A stretch of 64,000 bases of DNA from Castellaniella sp036379515 (GCF_036379515.1 NZ_DASVGN010000008.1:32957-96956), one strand, 5' to 3'. Shown: positions 17,047 through 27,552, counted from the stretch's first letter. Notes: a model not told the origin generated them from the letters alone. Program-made: numbers and translations.

Positions 17047-17103
17047 CCTTTGAAGCTCCGAGCAGTAAAAGTGCGGCCAGCCCGCTCTACAGCGCCTGTA
17101 GAT

Positions 17104-17114
17104 TGGACTGACCA
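17104..17114 (-). promoter_or_regulatory. Candidate proximal LldR operator
   Basis: TGGACTGACCA differs by one base from the GntR/FCD consensus TGGTnnnACCA and lies 58 bases upstream of the lldP start, where a repressor would block transcription. Confidence 0.45.
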
Positions 17115-17278
17115 GTTATAGTTCTATTCAACGTTGCGCGGATTTTAAGGATGTCCTCATGGGGAGGTCAACAGCAATCATACCTAGTACTTACCCTTAC
17201 TACCGATGCTTTCTATAAAATTGCTCATTTGAATTCAACGAATTACGTGTGTAATGAGATTTTAAACGTCAATCTTGT

Positions 17279-17324
17279 ATGGTTTGACCATTTCAACTAG
17301 AGTTGCTAAATGGTAATACCATTT
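17279..17324. promoter_or_regulatory. Pair of perfect TGGTnnnACCA operators
   Basis: ATGGTTTGACCAT (17279-17291) and AAATGGTAATACCATTT (17308-17324) are perfect palindromes of the PdhR/LldR type with centres 31 bases apart, about three helical turns. The surrounding DNA is AT-rich, unlike its neighbours. They are roughly 235-280 bases upstream of lldP and before the trpG promoter, so looping with the proximal site is plausible. Confidence 0.6.
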
Positions 17325-17410
17325 AAATCGATAAATCGCTCCAAAACCTCCGCCTCGATGGCATTGTCCCCTGCCCCCCAAGGCTGCACCAAGGTCAGTA
17401 TTTACCCTTC

Positions 17411-17439
17411 TCGACAACACCACGAACGCACAGTAGAAT
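17411..17439 (+). promoter_or_regulatory. Sigma-70-type promoter for trpG-trpD-trpC
   Basis: TCGACA (17411-17416) and TAGAAT (17434-17439) each match the consensus hexamers at five of six bases and are separated by exactly 17 bases. Initiation near 17446 gives a leader of about 290 bases before trpG. Confidence 0.6.
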
Positions 17440-17479
17440 CCCTGCATGCATTTTCACGCGAGCACACACGTATCGTCTT

Positions 17480-17553
17480 GGTGGCGCCTCTCTTAGGGGC
17501 GGCACCCTTCTGCGTGATTCATCGCACACTTTGCCGCCGTTCTGGCAGGCAAA
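17480..17553 (+). ncRNA. Structured leader RNA upstream of trpG (two hairpins)
   Basis: Two strong hairpins lie in the transcribed leader. At 17480-17506 the arms GGTGGCGCCTCT and AGGGGCGGCACC pair with one mismatch. At 17530-17553, TTTGCCGCC pairs with GGC-A-GGCAAA around a GTTCT loop. Neither is followed by a T-run. They may form a regulatory 5' leader for the uORF-trpGDC transcript; no known riboswitch class was recognised. Confidence 0.4.
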
Positions 17554-17603
17554 CGTTCTCAAGAATCTGTCTCCGGTGCGGCGGCTCCTGACCAAGGAAG
17601 ACC

Positions 17604-17738
17604 ATGACCGGATTCTGTTTCATTCCCCCGTACGGCGCTTCGCCGACCCGAGCATCGCGCGCACTCCAGCAGTCCGCACGCGCGGCACGTCTGCGCGCCA
17701 CAGCCGTTCGCCCTGCTGCGTTCAGGAGCCCGGAATGA
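17604..17738 (+). CDS. Short upstream ORF coupled to trpG
   Basis: A 44-codon ORF starts at ATG 17604 behind a strong AAGGAAG ribosome site (17593-17599) and ends in an ATGA overlap with trpG. The peptide starts MTGFCFIPPYG and turns Arg/Ala-rich. It has no Trp codons, so it is not a classical attenuator peptide. The ribosome site and exact overlap suggest it is translated and couples into trpG. No family is recognised; the Arg/Ala-rich end could also be chance coding in GC-rich DNA. Confidence 0.5.
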   Translation: MTGFCFIPPYGASPTRASRALQQSARAARLRATAVRPAAFRSPE

Positions 17739-18301
17739 AACTTCTGATGATCGACAATTACGACTCGTTCACCTATAACCTGGTGCAATACCTGGGTGAA
17801 CTAGGTGCCGAGGTTCAGGTCGTCAGAAACGATCAGACCGACCTCGCAGGAGTTGAAGCCATGGACATCGACAAGATCTGCCTGTCTCCAGGCCCCTGCA
17901 CACCCGCAGAAGCAGGCATCACGGTCGAATTGATCCGCGCCTTCGCCGGTCGCAAGCCCATTCTGGGCGTCTGCCTGGGGCACCAGGCCATCGGAGCCGC
18001 CTTCGGTGGCAAAGTCGTGCGCGCGCAGCAAGTGATGCACGGCAAGGTCTCACCTGTCACCCACACGGGCACCGACGTCTTCAAAGGCCTGCCCTCGCCC
18101 TTCAACGTCACGCGCTACCACTCTCTGGCCATCGAACGGGCAAGCCTGCCGGAATGCCTGACCGTGACGGCGCAAACGGCGGACGGCGAGATCATGGGTG
18201 TCGCCCACAAGACACTCCCCGTCTACGGCGTGCAGTTTCACCCGGAGTCAGTCCTGAGTGAACACGGCCACGCGCTGCTGCGCAATTTCCTGGAACTGTG
18301 A
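17735..18301 (+). CDS. trpG: Anthranilate synthase component II (glutamine amidotransferase)
   Basis: The 188-residue class I glutamine amidotransferase has the nucleophile Cys80 in GVCLGHQAIG and the His169/Glu171 dyad in QFHPES. It begins MIDNYDSFTYNLVQYLGELG. It supplies ammonia to TrpE; members of this family often also serve PabA function in folate synthesis. AGGAG at 17724-17728 precedes ATG 17735, although the annotated frame is open further upstream. It is followed by trpD after 29 bases. Confidence 0.95.
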   Translation: MKLLMIDNYDSFTYNLVQYLGELGAEVQVVRNDQTDLAGVEAMDIDKICLSPGPCTPAEAGITVELIRAFAGRKPILGVCLGHQAIGAAFGGKVVRAQQVMHGKVSPVTHTGTDVFKGLPSPFNVTRYHSLAIERASLPECLTVTAQTADGEIMGVAHKTLPVYGVQFHPESVLSEHGHALLRNFLEL

Positions 18302-18330
18302 ACCCGACCCCTTAACGAGGAACCCAAGTC

Positions 18331-19365
18331 ATGCCGTTGATCACACCGACTGAAGCCCTGGTGCGCTGTATCGAGCACCGCGAAATCTTCCACGACGAGA
18401 TGCTCGAACTGATGCGCATGCTGATGCGAGGCGAAATGTCTCCGCAGCTCGCAAGCGCGTTGCTGATGGGGCTGAGGGTCAAAAAAGAAACCGTGGGCGA
18501 GATCACGGCGGCCGCCCAGGTCATGCGCGAATTCGCCTTGGGGGTGACCACGCCCTACCCACAGGATCTGCTCGACATGTGCGGTACCGGGGGCGACAGT
18601 TCGCACACCTTCAATATTTCGACCGCCGCGATGTTCGTGGCCGCCGCAGGCGGCGTCAAAGTCGCCAAGCACGGCAACCGCAGCGCCTCTTCGTCTTCTG
18701 GCAGCGCCGACGTGCTCGAGGCGCTGGGCGTAAACATCCAGGCCACCCCCGAGCAGGTCGCCGAGTCCATCGAAGCCACCCACATCGGCTTCATGTTTGC
18801 GCCTGCCCACCACGGCGCCATGAAGAACGTGGCAGCGGTGCGCCGTGAACTGGGCGTGCGCACCATGTTCAACATCCTGGGCCCACTCACCAATCCGGCG
18901 GGCGCTGAAAACCAGCTCATGGGGGTATTCCACCCCGATCTGGTGGGTATCCAGGTGCGGGTGCTGCAACGGCTGGGCTCGCGGCACGTGCTCATCGTGC
19001 ACGGCAAGGACGGCATGGACGAAGCGTCCCTGGGCGCCTCGACGCTCATCGGCGAACTCAAGGACGGCGAGGTGCGAGAATACGAAATCCACCCCGAAGA
19101 CTTCGGCATGGCCATGGTGTCGAACCGCAGCATCAAGGTGGCCAACCGAGAAGAATCCGCTCAGCTCGTCTTGGCCGCTCTGGGCAATACGGCCGGTACC
19201 GCACGCGACATCGTCGCGCTCAACGCGGGACTGGCGCTCTACGCGGGCAATGTCGCCGACTCGATCCAGGCCGGCATCACTCAGGCCTTCGAACTGATCG
19301 CATCGGGCGCTGCCCACGAAAAACTCGAACAATTCCGACGCTACACACAAAGCTTCAAAAAATGA
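18331..19365 (+). CDS. trpD: Anthranilate phosphoribosyltransferase
   Basis: The 344-residue enzyme has the PRPP-binding CGTGGDSSHTFNIST (GTGGD at 85-89), KHGNRS at 113-118, and the NPAGAENQLMGVFHPDL block (18895-18941 region). It transfers the phosphoribosyl group to anthranilate. The ribosome site AACGAGGAACC lies before ATG 18331. Its stop overlaps the trpC start (ATGA at 19362-19365), giving translational coupling. Confidence 0.96.
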   Translation: MPLITPTEALVRCIEHREIFHDEMLELMRMLMRGEMSPQLASALLMGLRVKKETVGEITAAAQVMREFALGVTTPYPQDLLDMCGTGGDSSHTFNISTAAMFVAAAGGVKVAKHGNRSASSSSGSADVLEALGVNIQATPEQVAESIEATHIGFMFAPAHHGAMKNVAAVRRELGVRTMFNILGPLTNPAGAENQLMGVFHPDLVGIQVRVLQRLGSRHVLIVHGKDGMDEASLGASTLIGELKDGEVREYEIHPEDFGMAMVSNRSIKVANREESAQLVLAALGNTAGTARDIVALNAGLALYAGNVADSIQAGITQAFELIASGAAHEKLEQFRRYTQSFKK

Positions 19366-20156
19366 CCGATATCCTCAGCACCATTCTGGAAACCAAGCGC
19401 ACCGAAATCATTGCCGCGCGCCAGATGCGCAGCGAAGCCGATCTGCTGCGCGAGGCCAAGAGCCGCAAGGACATCCGGGGGTTCGCACGCGCCATCGAAG
19501 ACAAGATCGCACAGGGCAAGCCTGCCGTGATTGCCGAGATCAAGAAGGCATCACCGTCCAAGGGCGTGATCCGCCCCGATTTCAATCCCGCCGACATCGC
19601 GGCAAGCTACGCTTGCCACGGTGCCACCTGCCTGTCAGTGCTCACCGACGTGCAGTACTTCCAGGGGGGGTACGACCACTTGCGCCAGGCGCGCGCAGCC
19701 TGCAGCCTGCCCGTGCTGCGCAAAGATTTCATGATCGACCCCTACCAGGTCATCCACGCGCGGGCTCTGGGCGCCGATTGCGTGCTGCTCATTGCCGCTG
19801 CACTCACGGGCCCGCAGTTGCAAGAACTCGAAGCGGTCGCGCAGGAACTGGGCATGGACGTACTGGTCGAGATTCACGATCGCAGCGAACTGGACGTGGC
19901 CCTCACCTTGCAGACACCGCTTCTGGGCATCAACAACCGCAACCTGCGCACCTTCGAGACCCGGCTCGAGACCACGCTCTCCATGCTGGCCGAGCTGCCT
20001 GCAGACAAGCGCGTGGTCACAGAAAGCGGCATTCTCGCACCCGCTGATGCGGATCGCATGCGCGAGCACGGGGTGCAAGCCTTCCTGGTAGGCGAGGCAT
20101 TCATGCGCGCAAAAGACCCTGGCGTGGCCCTGCACGAGCTGTTCTTCGCCCGTTGA
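19362..20156 (+). CDS. trpC: Indole-3-glycerol-phosphate synthase
   Basis: The 264-residue TIM-barrel enzyme has the catalytic lysine and glutamate motifs VIAEIKKASPSKG, the LRKDFMIDPYQ segment, and LLGINNRNLRTFE. It is the monofunctional bacterial form, closing the indole ring of CdRP. It completes the trpGDC operon; trpF, trpB and trpA are not in this window. The downstream permease starts 26 bases after the stop and may be co-transcribed. Confidence 0.96.
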   Translation: MTDILSTILETKRTEIIAARQMRSEADLLREAKSRKDIRGFARAIEDKIAQGKPAVIAEIKKASPSKGVIRPDFNPADIAASYACHGATCLSVLTDVQYFQGGYDHLRQARAACSLPVLRKDFMIDPYQVIHARALGADCVLLIAAALTGPQLQELEAVAQELGMDVLVEIHDRSELDVALTLQTPLLGINNRNLRTFETRLETTLSMLAELPADKRVVTESGILAPADADRMREHGVQAFLVGEAFMRAKDPGVALHELFFAR

Positions 20157-20182
20157 GTCCCTACCTCCCTGTACCTAGATCC

Positions 20183-21535
20183 ATGACCTCCTCGCATCCC
20201 GAGGCGCTTTCGCGCAGCCTCAAGAACCGTCACATCCAGATGATTGCGCTCGGCGGCGCGATCGGCACCGGCCTGTTCTATGGGTCGGCGGCCTCCATTC
20301 AGTTGGTCGGGCCTGGCATCATCCTGTCCTACCTGATCGGCGGGCTGGCCATCTATCTCATCATGCGGATGCTGGGCGAGATGTCCACCGAAGAGCCGGT
20401 CGCCGGCGCCTTCAGCTATTTCGCGTACCGATACTGGGGCGGATTCGCAGGTTTTCTGTCAGGCTGGAATTACTGGCTGCTGTACGTGCTGGTGAGCATG
20501 GCAGAACTATCGGTGGTGGGCATCTACGTCAGCTACTGGCTACCCGATTTCCCCTCGTGGGCCAGTGCTCTGATCGTCCTCGTGGCGGTCACGCTGCTCA
20601 ATCTGCTCAACGTACGGTCTTATGGCGAGAGCGAGTTCTGGCTCGCGCTTCTCAAGATTGCGGCCATCATCGGGATGATTCTGCTTGGACTGATCCTGAT
20701 CGTGGCCGGCGTGGATCACAAGGCAGCCGGGCTTTCCAACCTGTGGGCCCACGGTGGATTCTTGCCCAATGGGGTTCATGGTCTGCTGCTGTCACTGGTG
20801 GTGGTGATGTTTTCGTTTGGTGGTACCGAGCTGATCGGTATCACGGCAGGCGAAGCGGACAATCCGCGCCACAGTATCCCGCGGGCGATCAACCAGGTGA
20901 TCTGGCGCATCCTGATCTTCTACATCGGGGCGCTGGCCGTGTTGGTGATCCTGTACCCCTGGAACGAGATCGGCACACAGGGTTCGCCTTTCGTGCTGAT
21001 CTTTTCGCGGCTCGGCATCCCGGCGGCACCCGACATTCTGAATCTGGTGGTGCTCACTGCTGCAATTTCGGTTTACAACAGCGGCATGTACAGTAACGGC
21101 CGCATGCTCTACAGCCTGGCCGAGCAAGGCAATGCGCCGCGCGTCTTTCTGCGCCTGAGCGCGCGGCACGTGCCCTGGGTGGGAGTGCTGTTTTCATCGG
21201 CCTGCACGTTGGGGATCGTGATCATCAATTTTCTGGTGCCCAAGGGCGCGTTCATGCAGGTGATGGCGGTGGCCACGGCCGCGGCAGCACTGACGTGGCT
21301 GATGATCGTACTGGTGCATTTGAGGTTTCGGCAGGCGCACGAGCGTTCAGCCCTGCATTTTGCGTCGCCGTGGTACCCGTGGGCCAATTATCTGTGTGTC
21401 GCGTTCCTGCTGGGGGTGGTGGCGCTGATGACCCAGCTGGATGACACCCGGGCGGCAGTGTACGTGCTGCCGGCGTGGGTGGTGGTGCTTTACGCGGGGT
21501 ACCGAATGCGGGGTAATAGGATCAACGCATTCTAG
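20183..21535 (+). CDS. Amino-acid permease (APC superfamily)
   Basis: The 450-residue inner-membrane transporter has twelve hydrophobic segments and the family start LSRSLKNRHIQMIALGGAIGTGLFYGSA. It belongs to the amino-acid transporter group of AroP, ProY, GabP and CycA, proton symporters for aromatic or small neutral amino acids. Its place after trpC makes aromatic amino acid uptake tempting, but specificity cannot be read. ATG 20183 is preferred over the TTG at 20153, which overlaps the trpC end. A strong terminator follows. Confidence 0.88.
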   Translation: MTSSHPEALSRSLKNRHIQMIALGGAIGTGLFYGSAASIQLVGPGIILSYLIGGLAIYLIMRMLGEMSTEEPVAGAFSYFAYRYWGGFAGFLSGWNYWLLYVLVSMAELSVVGIYVSYWLPDFPSWASALIVLVAVTLLNLLNVRSYGESEFWLALLKIAAIIGMILLGLILIVAGVDHKAAGLSNLWAHGGFLPNGVHGLLLSLVVVMFSFGGTELIGITAGEADNPRHSIPRAINQVIWRILIFYIGALAVLVILYPWNEIGTQGSPFVLIFSRLGIPAAPDILNLVVLTAAISVYNSGMYSNGRMLYSLAEQGNAPRVFLRLSARHVPWVGVLFSSACTLGIVIINFLVPKGAFMQVMAVATAAAALTWLMIVLVHLRFRQAHERSALHFASPWYPWANYLCVAFLLGVVALMTQLDDTRAAVYVLPAWVVVLYAGYRMRGNRINAF

Positions 21536-21588
21536 TCCCACGCCTATGCAACCTGCAGTTGAGGTGCAGAGGACTTGGCCGCCGCGCA

Positions 21589-21620
21589 AGAAAAAGGCGC
21601 CCCAATGAGCGCCTTTTTCT
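21589..21620. terminator. Bidirectional terminator between permease gene and atpC
   Basis: AGAAAAAGGCGC and GCGCCTTTTTCT pair perfectly around an eight-base loop, with A-runs and T-runs on both sides. It serves both the plus-strand permease and the minus-strand ATP synthase operon. Confidence 0.9.
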
Positions 21621-21634
21621 CAAGCCAGGACCAC

Positions 21635-22060
21635 CTAATGCGAAGTCCGCTTGTGACTGAACTTGCGCGCGGCTTCTGCCTGAGCTGCCAACATCGCGAG
21701 CTCGGCTTCGACCACGGCGATGTCCGCCTTTTCCTTCGTGTTGCGCAGAGCCTCTTCGGCCCGGTCACGCGCAGCGATTGCCTTGGCCTCATCCAGATCT
21801 TCAGCCCGGATTGCCGTATCGGACAACACCGTCACCGCATGCGGCTGAACCTCGAGGATGCCGCCTGCCACGAAAATGTGCTGCTCCGTGCCGTCTGCCT
21901 GCTTCACCTTCAGCGTCCCCGGACGAATCCGGGAAATCAGCGGCGTATGCCCCGGCAGAATGCCAAGGTCGCCCGATTCGCCCGGCAGGGCGACAAACGT
22001 CGCCTCGCCACTGAAGATCGAGGCCTCCGCGCTGACCACATCAATTTGCAGAGTCGCCAT
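21635..22060 (-). CDS. atpC: ATP synthase F1 epsilon subunit
   Basis: The 141-residue protein has the beta-sandwich domain (ASIFSGEATFVALPGESGDLGILPGHTPL) and a C-terminal helical hairpin rich in Ala/Glu that can inhibit rotation. It forms the central stalk with gamma. It is the last gene of atpIBEFHAGDC, 9 bases after atpD. Confidence 0.96.
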   Translation of the reverse strand: MATLQIDVVSAEASIFSGEATFVALPGESGDLGILPGHTPLISRIRPGTLKVKQADGTEQHIFVAGGILEVQPHAVTVLSDTAIRAEDLDEAKAIAARDRAEEALRNTKEKADIAVVEAELAMLAAQAEAARKFSHKRTSH

Positions 22061-22069
22061 GTCGTCTCC

Positions 22070-23491
22070 TTATTGGATCGTCTTGGCCTTCTCGAAGGCC
22101 TCGTCGATCGTTCCGACCATATAGAACGCCTGCTCGGGGAGTGCATCGCACTCGCCTTCCACGATCATCTTGAAGCCGCGCAGCGTTTCCGACAGCGGCA
22201 CGTATTTGCCAGGCGAACCCGTGAAGACTTCGGCCACGTGGAACGGCTGCGACAGGAAGCGCTGGATCTTGCGAGCACGGGCCACAGCCTGCTTGTCTTC
22301 GGGAGACAGCTCGTCCATGCCCAGAATCGCGATAATGTCGCGCAGTTCTTTGTAGCGTTGCAGCGTTTGCTGTACCGCGCGGGCAATGTTGTAGTGCTCT
22401 TCACCCACGATCTGCGGGTCGAGCTGACGGCTGGTCGAATCCAGCGGGTCCACGGCCGGGTAGATCCCCAGGGCGGCGATGTCACGCGACAACACCACGG
22501 TGGAATCCAGGTGCAGGAAGGTCGTGGCGGGCGACGGGTCGGTCAAGTCGTCAGCAGGCACATACACGGCTTGAATGGACGTGATGGAACCCGTCTTGGT
22601 GGACGTGATCCGCTCTTGCAGCTTGCCCATTTCTTCGGCGAGCGTCGGCTGATAGCCCACGGCCGAAGGCATGCGGCCCAGCAGTGCGGACACTTCGGTA
22701 CCGGCCAGGGTATAGCGGTAGATGTTGTCCACGAAGAACAGCACGTCGCGGCCTTCGTCACGGAAGCTCTCGGCCATCGTCAGGCCCGACAGGGCCACGC
22801 GCAGACGGTTCCCGGGGGGCTCGTTCATCTGACCGAACACCATGGCCACCTTGGACTCGGCCAGATTGTCCAGCTTGATGACACCCGCATCGGACATTTC
22901 ATGGTAGAAGTCATTGCCTTCACGGGTACGCTCACCCACACCGGCAAACACTGACAAGCCGCTGTGCGCCTTGGCGATGTTGTTGATGAGCTCCAGCATG
23001 TTCACGGTCTTGCCCACACCGGCACCACCGAACAGACCCACCTTGCCGCCCTTGGCGAACGGGCAGACCAGGTCGATCACCTTGATGCCGGTTTCGAGCA
23101 GCTCGACCGAAGGCGAAAGCTCGTCGAACTTGGGCGCGTGCTGGTGAATCGAACGCGTTTCTTTCGATTCGATGGGGCCGCGCTCGTCGACCGGGCGACC
23201 GAGCACGTCCATGATGCGGCCCAATGTGCCGGGACCGACGGGCACCGAGATCGGCGCGCCGGAATTGTTCACGGCCATGCCGCGACGCAAGCCGTCGGAC
23301 GAGCCCATGGCAATGGTCCGCACCACGCCGTCGCCCAGCTGCTGTTGCACTTCGAAGGTCAGACCCTTTTCTGCGTAGGCAGAGGTGTCGTCCGCCAGAT
23401 GGAGCGCGTCGTAGATGTTGGGGATGCTGTCGCGGGGAAACTGAATATCCACCACGGCGCCGATGCACTGAACGATGGTTCCGTTGCTCAT
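22070..23491 (-). CDS. atpD: ATP synthase F1 beta subunit
   Basis: The 473-residue catalytic subunit has the P-loop GLFGGAGVGKTVNM, the catalytic Glu in GVGERTREGND, the DELSEED-like DELSPED, and the ATP-synthase signature PAVDPLDSTS. It makes ATP on the cytoplasmic F1 head. Length and motifs are normal. Confidence 0.98.
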   Translation of the reverse strand: MSNGTIVQCIGAVVDIQFPRDSIPNIYDALHLADDTSAYAEKGLTFEVQQQLGDGVVRTIAMGSSDGLRRGMAVNNSGAPISVPVGPGTLGRIMDVLGRPVDERGPIESKETRSIHQHAPKFDELSPSVELLETGIKVIDLVCPFAKGGKVGLFGGAGVGKTVNMLELINNIAKAHSGLSVFAGVGERTREGNDFYHEMSDAGVIKLDNLAESKVAMVFGQMNEPPGNRLRVALSGLTMAESFRDEGRDVLFFVDNIYRYTLAGTEVSALLGRMPSAVGYQPTLAEEMGKLQERITSTKTGSITSIQAVYVPADDLTDPSPATTFLHLDSTVVLSRDIAALGIYPAVDPLDSTSRQLDPQIVGEEHYNIARAVQQTLQRYKELRDIIAILGMDELSPEDKQAVARARKIQRFLSQPFHVAEVFTGSPGKYVPLSETLRGFKMIVEGECDALPEQAFYMVGTIDEAFEKAKTIQ

Positions 23492-23533
23492 GTTTAGTCC
23501 TATAAATACTGGGTTTGCCGGTGCTTGCGTCGA

Positions 23534-24433
23534 TCAGACCGCGGCAGCTCCGCCCACGATTTCCGAAATTTCTTTGGTGATGGCCGCCTGCCGCGTCTTG
23601 TTGTAGACGAGCTGCAAGTCACCGATGACCTTCTTGGCGTTGTCCGACGCCGACTTCATGGCAACCATCCGCGCCGACTGTTCGCTCGCCATGTTTTCTG
23701 CCACCGCCTGATAAATCAGGCCCTCGACATAGCGCATCAGCAGATCGTCGATGACGGTCTTGGCGTCAGGCTCGTACAGGTAATCCCAGCCGTAGGTGGT
23801 TTCCAACTCTTCAGCCGGTTGCGCATCCGTCTGGAACGGATCTTCCAGATCGGAGGGCAACGGCAACAGTCGCACGAAAGTCGGGTCCTGGTGCATGGTG
23901 TTGACGAACCGGCTGGAAGCCAGATACACCGCATCCACCTTGCCATTGAGGTAGTCGTCGATCTGGGCCTTGATCGCGCCGATGAGGCGCTCGAGATTCG
24001 GCGCGTCGCCCAGTTGCACTTCGGACGACACGACCTTGGCACCCAGGCGCGTGAGCAAGCCCAAGCCCTTGGTACCCAATGCCGTGGCCTGCACCTTGAT
24101 GCCTTCGTGCTCGAACTCTTTGATCTTCGCCAGCACCAGCCGCGAGATATTGGTGTTCAAACCACCGCACAAGCCTTTATCGGTCGTGACCAGAATGATG
24201 CCTACAGCCGACAGTTTGCCGCGTTCCACCATGTACGGGTGAGTGTAATCCGGGTTCGCTTGCATCAGGTGCGAGGCAATGGCGCGTACCCGAGTGGCAT
24301 ACGGACGGCCCGCCCGCATGCGATCCTGCGCCTTGCGCATTTTCGATGCGGCGACCATTTCCATCGCCTTGGTGATCTTGCGCGTGTTCTGCACGCTTTT
24401 GATCTTGGTTCGAATTTCCTTGATTCCGGCCAT
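23534..24433 (-). CDS. atpG: ATP synthase F1 gamma subunit
   Basis: The 299-residue rotor shaft has the typical N-terminal helix (GIKEIRTKIKSVQNTRKITKAMEMVA) and the C-terminal helix ending NKTRQAAITKEISEIVGGAAAV. It rotates inside the alpha3beta3 ring. It lies between atpA and atpD with 40-50 base gaps. Confidence 0.97.
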   Translation of the reverse strand: MAGIKEIRTKIKSVQNTRKITKAMEMVAASKMRKAQDRMRAGRPYATRVRAIASHLMQANPDYTHPYMVERGKLSAVGIILVTTDKGLCGGLNTNISRLVLAKIKEFEHEGIKVQATALGTKGLGLLTRLGAKVVSSEVQLGDAPNLERLIGAIKAQIDDYLNGKVDAVYLASSRFVNTMHQDPTFVRLLPLPSDLEDPFQTDAQPAEELETTYGWDYLYEPDAKTVIDDLLMRYVEGLIYQAVAENMASEQSARMVAMKSASDNAKKVIGDLQLVYNKTRQAAITKEISEIVGGAAAV

Positions 24434-24485
24434 TCCACTATTCCCTTAGAGCTGACCGGGGTGCATGCCGCACCCCGATGGCGAC

Positions 24486-26027
<1,542 letters not shown>

Positions 26028-26057
26028 GGTAAGACTCCTGGAATCCTGTTGACTGGC

Positions 26058-26597
26058 TCATGCGGCCAGCGTGTCGCGCAGGTGGGCCAGACGGGCCTGC
26101 ACGGAAGTGTCGAGCACATAGTCACCCACGGTGACACGAACCCCGCCAATGAGCTCGGGATCGACCGTCACTTGAGACTTGAGCGTGAGACCAAACTTGT
26201 GTTCCAGCCCCTTGAGCAAATCGGCCACTTGAGCGTCATCCATCGGGAAGGCGCTGGTAATACGCGCCAGCGCCGTGCCTTCGTGCCGGTTGCGCAGAAG
26301 CTCGAACTGTTCGGCGATCTGCGGCAGCGCATGAACCCGATCGTTCTCGACCACCAGCGCGATCAAGTTGGTCACTGGCCCGGGGAGCTCTTGAGGGATC
26401 AGCCCCGTCAGAAGCTGAATGCGTTGCGTCTCGGACAAACGCGGGTCGCCCATGGCCTCCAGGACGTCGTCCTGGCTCGACACCTGAGCGAGCAGCGACA
26501 TCAGCTCGGACCAGTATTCGAGCCCGCGCGCATCGTTGAGCACGGATTCGAACAGGGCCTCGGCATAAGGTCGCGCGATAGTAGACAATTCAGCCAT
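26058..26597 (-). CDS. atpH: ATP synthase F1 delta subunit
   Basis: The 179-residue peripheral-stalk connector starts ARPYAEALFE and has the C-terminal DPELIGGVRVTVGDYVLDTSVQARL signature. It links F1 to the b subunits. It lies 13 bases after atpF. Confidence 0.96.
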   Translation of the reverse strand: MAELSTIARPYAEALFESVLNDARGLEYWSELMSLLAQVSSQDDVLEAMGDPRLSETQRIQLLTGLIPQELPGPVTNLIALVVENDRVHALPQIAEQFELLRNRHEGTALARITSAFPMDDAQVADLLKGLEHKFGLTLKSQVTVDPELIGGVRVTVGDYVLDTSVQARLAHLRDTLAA

Positions 26598-26610
26598 GAC
26601 TCACCCGGGT

Positions 26611-27081
26611 TCAGAGTTGCGCCTTGAGCTGGTCGAGCAGCTCGGCATGGGTCCGTGCATCGACTTCGCGACGCAGGATCTGCTCGGCACCCTTCACAGC
26701 CAGCACGGCCACTTCGGCACGCAAGGTTTCGCGCGCACGTTGGACTTCTTGTGCAGCATCTTGACGGGCCTGAGCCACGATGCGGGCCTTTTCGGCTTCG
26801 GCTTCGCGGCGTGCTTCATCGATGAGCATGGCGGCCTGCTTTTCGGCCTCGGCCAGACGCGCATGGTTATCGGTCTTGGAGGCAGCCTCCATGAGGCCCA
26901 CGCGCTGTTGCGCCTGCGCCAGATCGGCCTTGCCCTTTTCGGCAGCGGCCAGACCGTCGGCGATTTTTTGCCGCCGATCATCGATGGCCTTCGTCATGGG
27001 TGGCCAGATGAATTTCATCGTGAACCAACCCAGAACGAAAAACACGATCATCTGGAAAAAGAGAGTCGCGTTTAAATTCAC
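26611..27081 (-). CDS. atpF: ATP synthase Fo b subunit
   Basis: The 156-residue protein has one N-terminal membrane helix (MNLNATLFFQMIVFFVLGWF) and a long charged helical stalk, the usual b-subunit design. Two copies form the peripheral stator. Confidence 0.96.
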   Translation of the reverse strand: MNLNATLFFQMIVFFVLGWFTMKFIWPPMTKAIDDRRQKIADGLAAAEKGKADLAQAQQRVGLMEAASKTDNHARLAEAEKQAAMLIDEARREAEAEKARIVAQARQDAAQEVQRARETLRAEVAVLAVKGAEQILRREVDARTHAELLDQLKAQL

Positions 27082-27206
27082 GGTCGTTTCCTAAGTTACC
27101 CACTTGTGCCCTGCAGCAAGCCTGCAAGGCACCAAACCTGACCTGTCCGCCTCAGGGACGGAAGGCCCCTGACCTGCCGCAGTTGCCTGCACAGGCCTAC
27201 GCAACA

Positions 27207-27449
27207 TCAACCGACGAACGGGTTGGCGAACGCGAACAGCATGGCCAGGCCCACGCCGATCAGGAAGGCGGCGTCGATCAGGCCCACCAGCAGGAACATC
27301 TTGGTTTGCAAGGTGTTCATCAGTTCGGGTTGACGAGCCGAAGCTTCGAGGTATTTGCCACCCATCAGACCGATGCCCAGGCAGGCGCCAATGGCACCCA
27401 GACCAATAATCAGACCGCAAGCCAGAGCAACGAATGCAACGTTGGTCAT
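27207..27449 (-). CDS. atpE: ATP synthase Fo c subunit
   Basis: The 80-residue hairpin of two membrane helices has the polar loop ARQPE and the ion-binding carboxylate Asp59 in VGLIDAAFLI. The surrounding residues are those of proton-driven enzymes, without the Gln/Ser/Thr set of sodium c rings. A 125-base gap to atpF and a 103-base gap to atpB are the widest in the operon. Confidence 0.97.
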   Translation of the reverse strand: MTNVAFVALACGLIIGLGAIGACLGIGLMGGKYLEASARQPELMNTLQTKMFLLVGLIDAAFLIGVGLAMLFAFANPFVG

Positions 27450-27504
27450 AACAACTCCTTGGTAAGTAAACGTTGTTTAGTCGAAAAATCGAAAAACGGA
27501 ATTC

Positions 27505-27544
27505 GGGGCAACCCCCGCGAGCCCGCCCGGGGCAAAGCCCCCGG
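27505..27544 (-). promoter_or_regulatory. GC-rich hairpins between atpB and atpE
   Basis: Two hairpins (around 27505-27516 and CCGGGGC/GCCCC-GG at 27527-27544) fill the atpB-atpE gap. Structures here could raise atpE expression relative to atpB, which is needed because c is present in many copies; this is inference. Confidence 0.35.
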
Positions 27545-27552
27545 CAGAGTTT

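Noticed and set aside
21575..22954. 459-codon plus-strand open frame
   Set aside because: Runs antisense to atpC and atpD, which are certain genes; its product is His/Arg-rich nonsense typical of GC-rich shadow frames.
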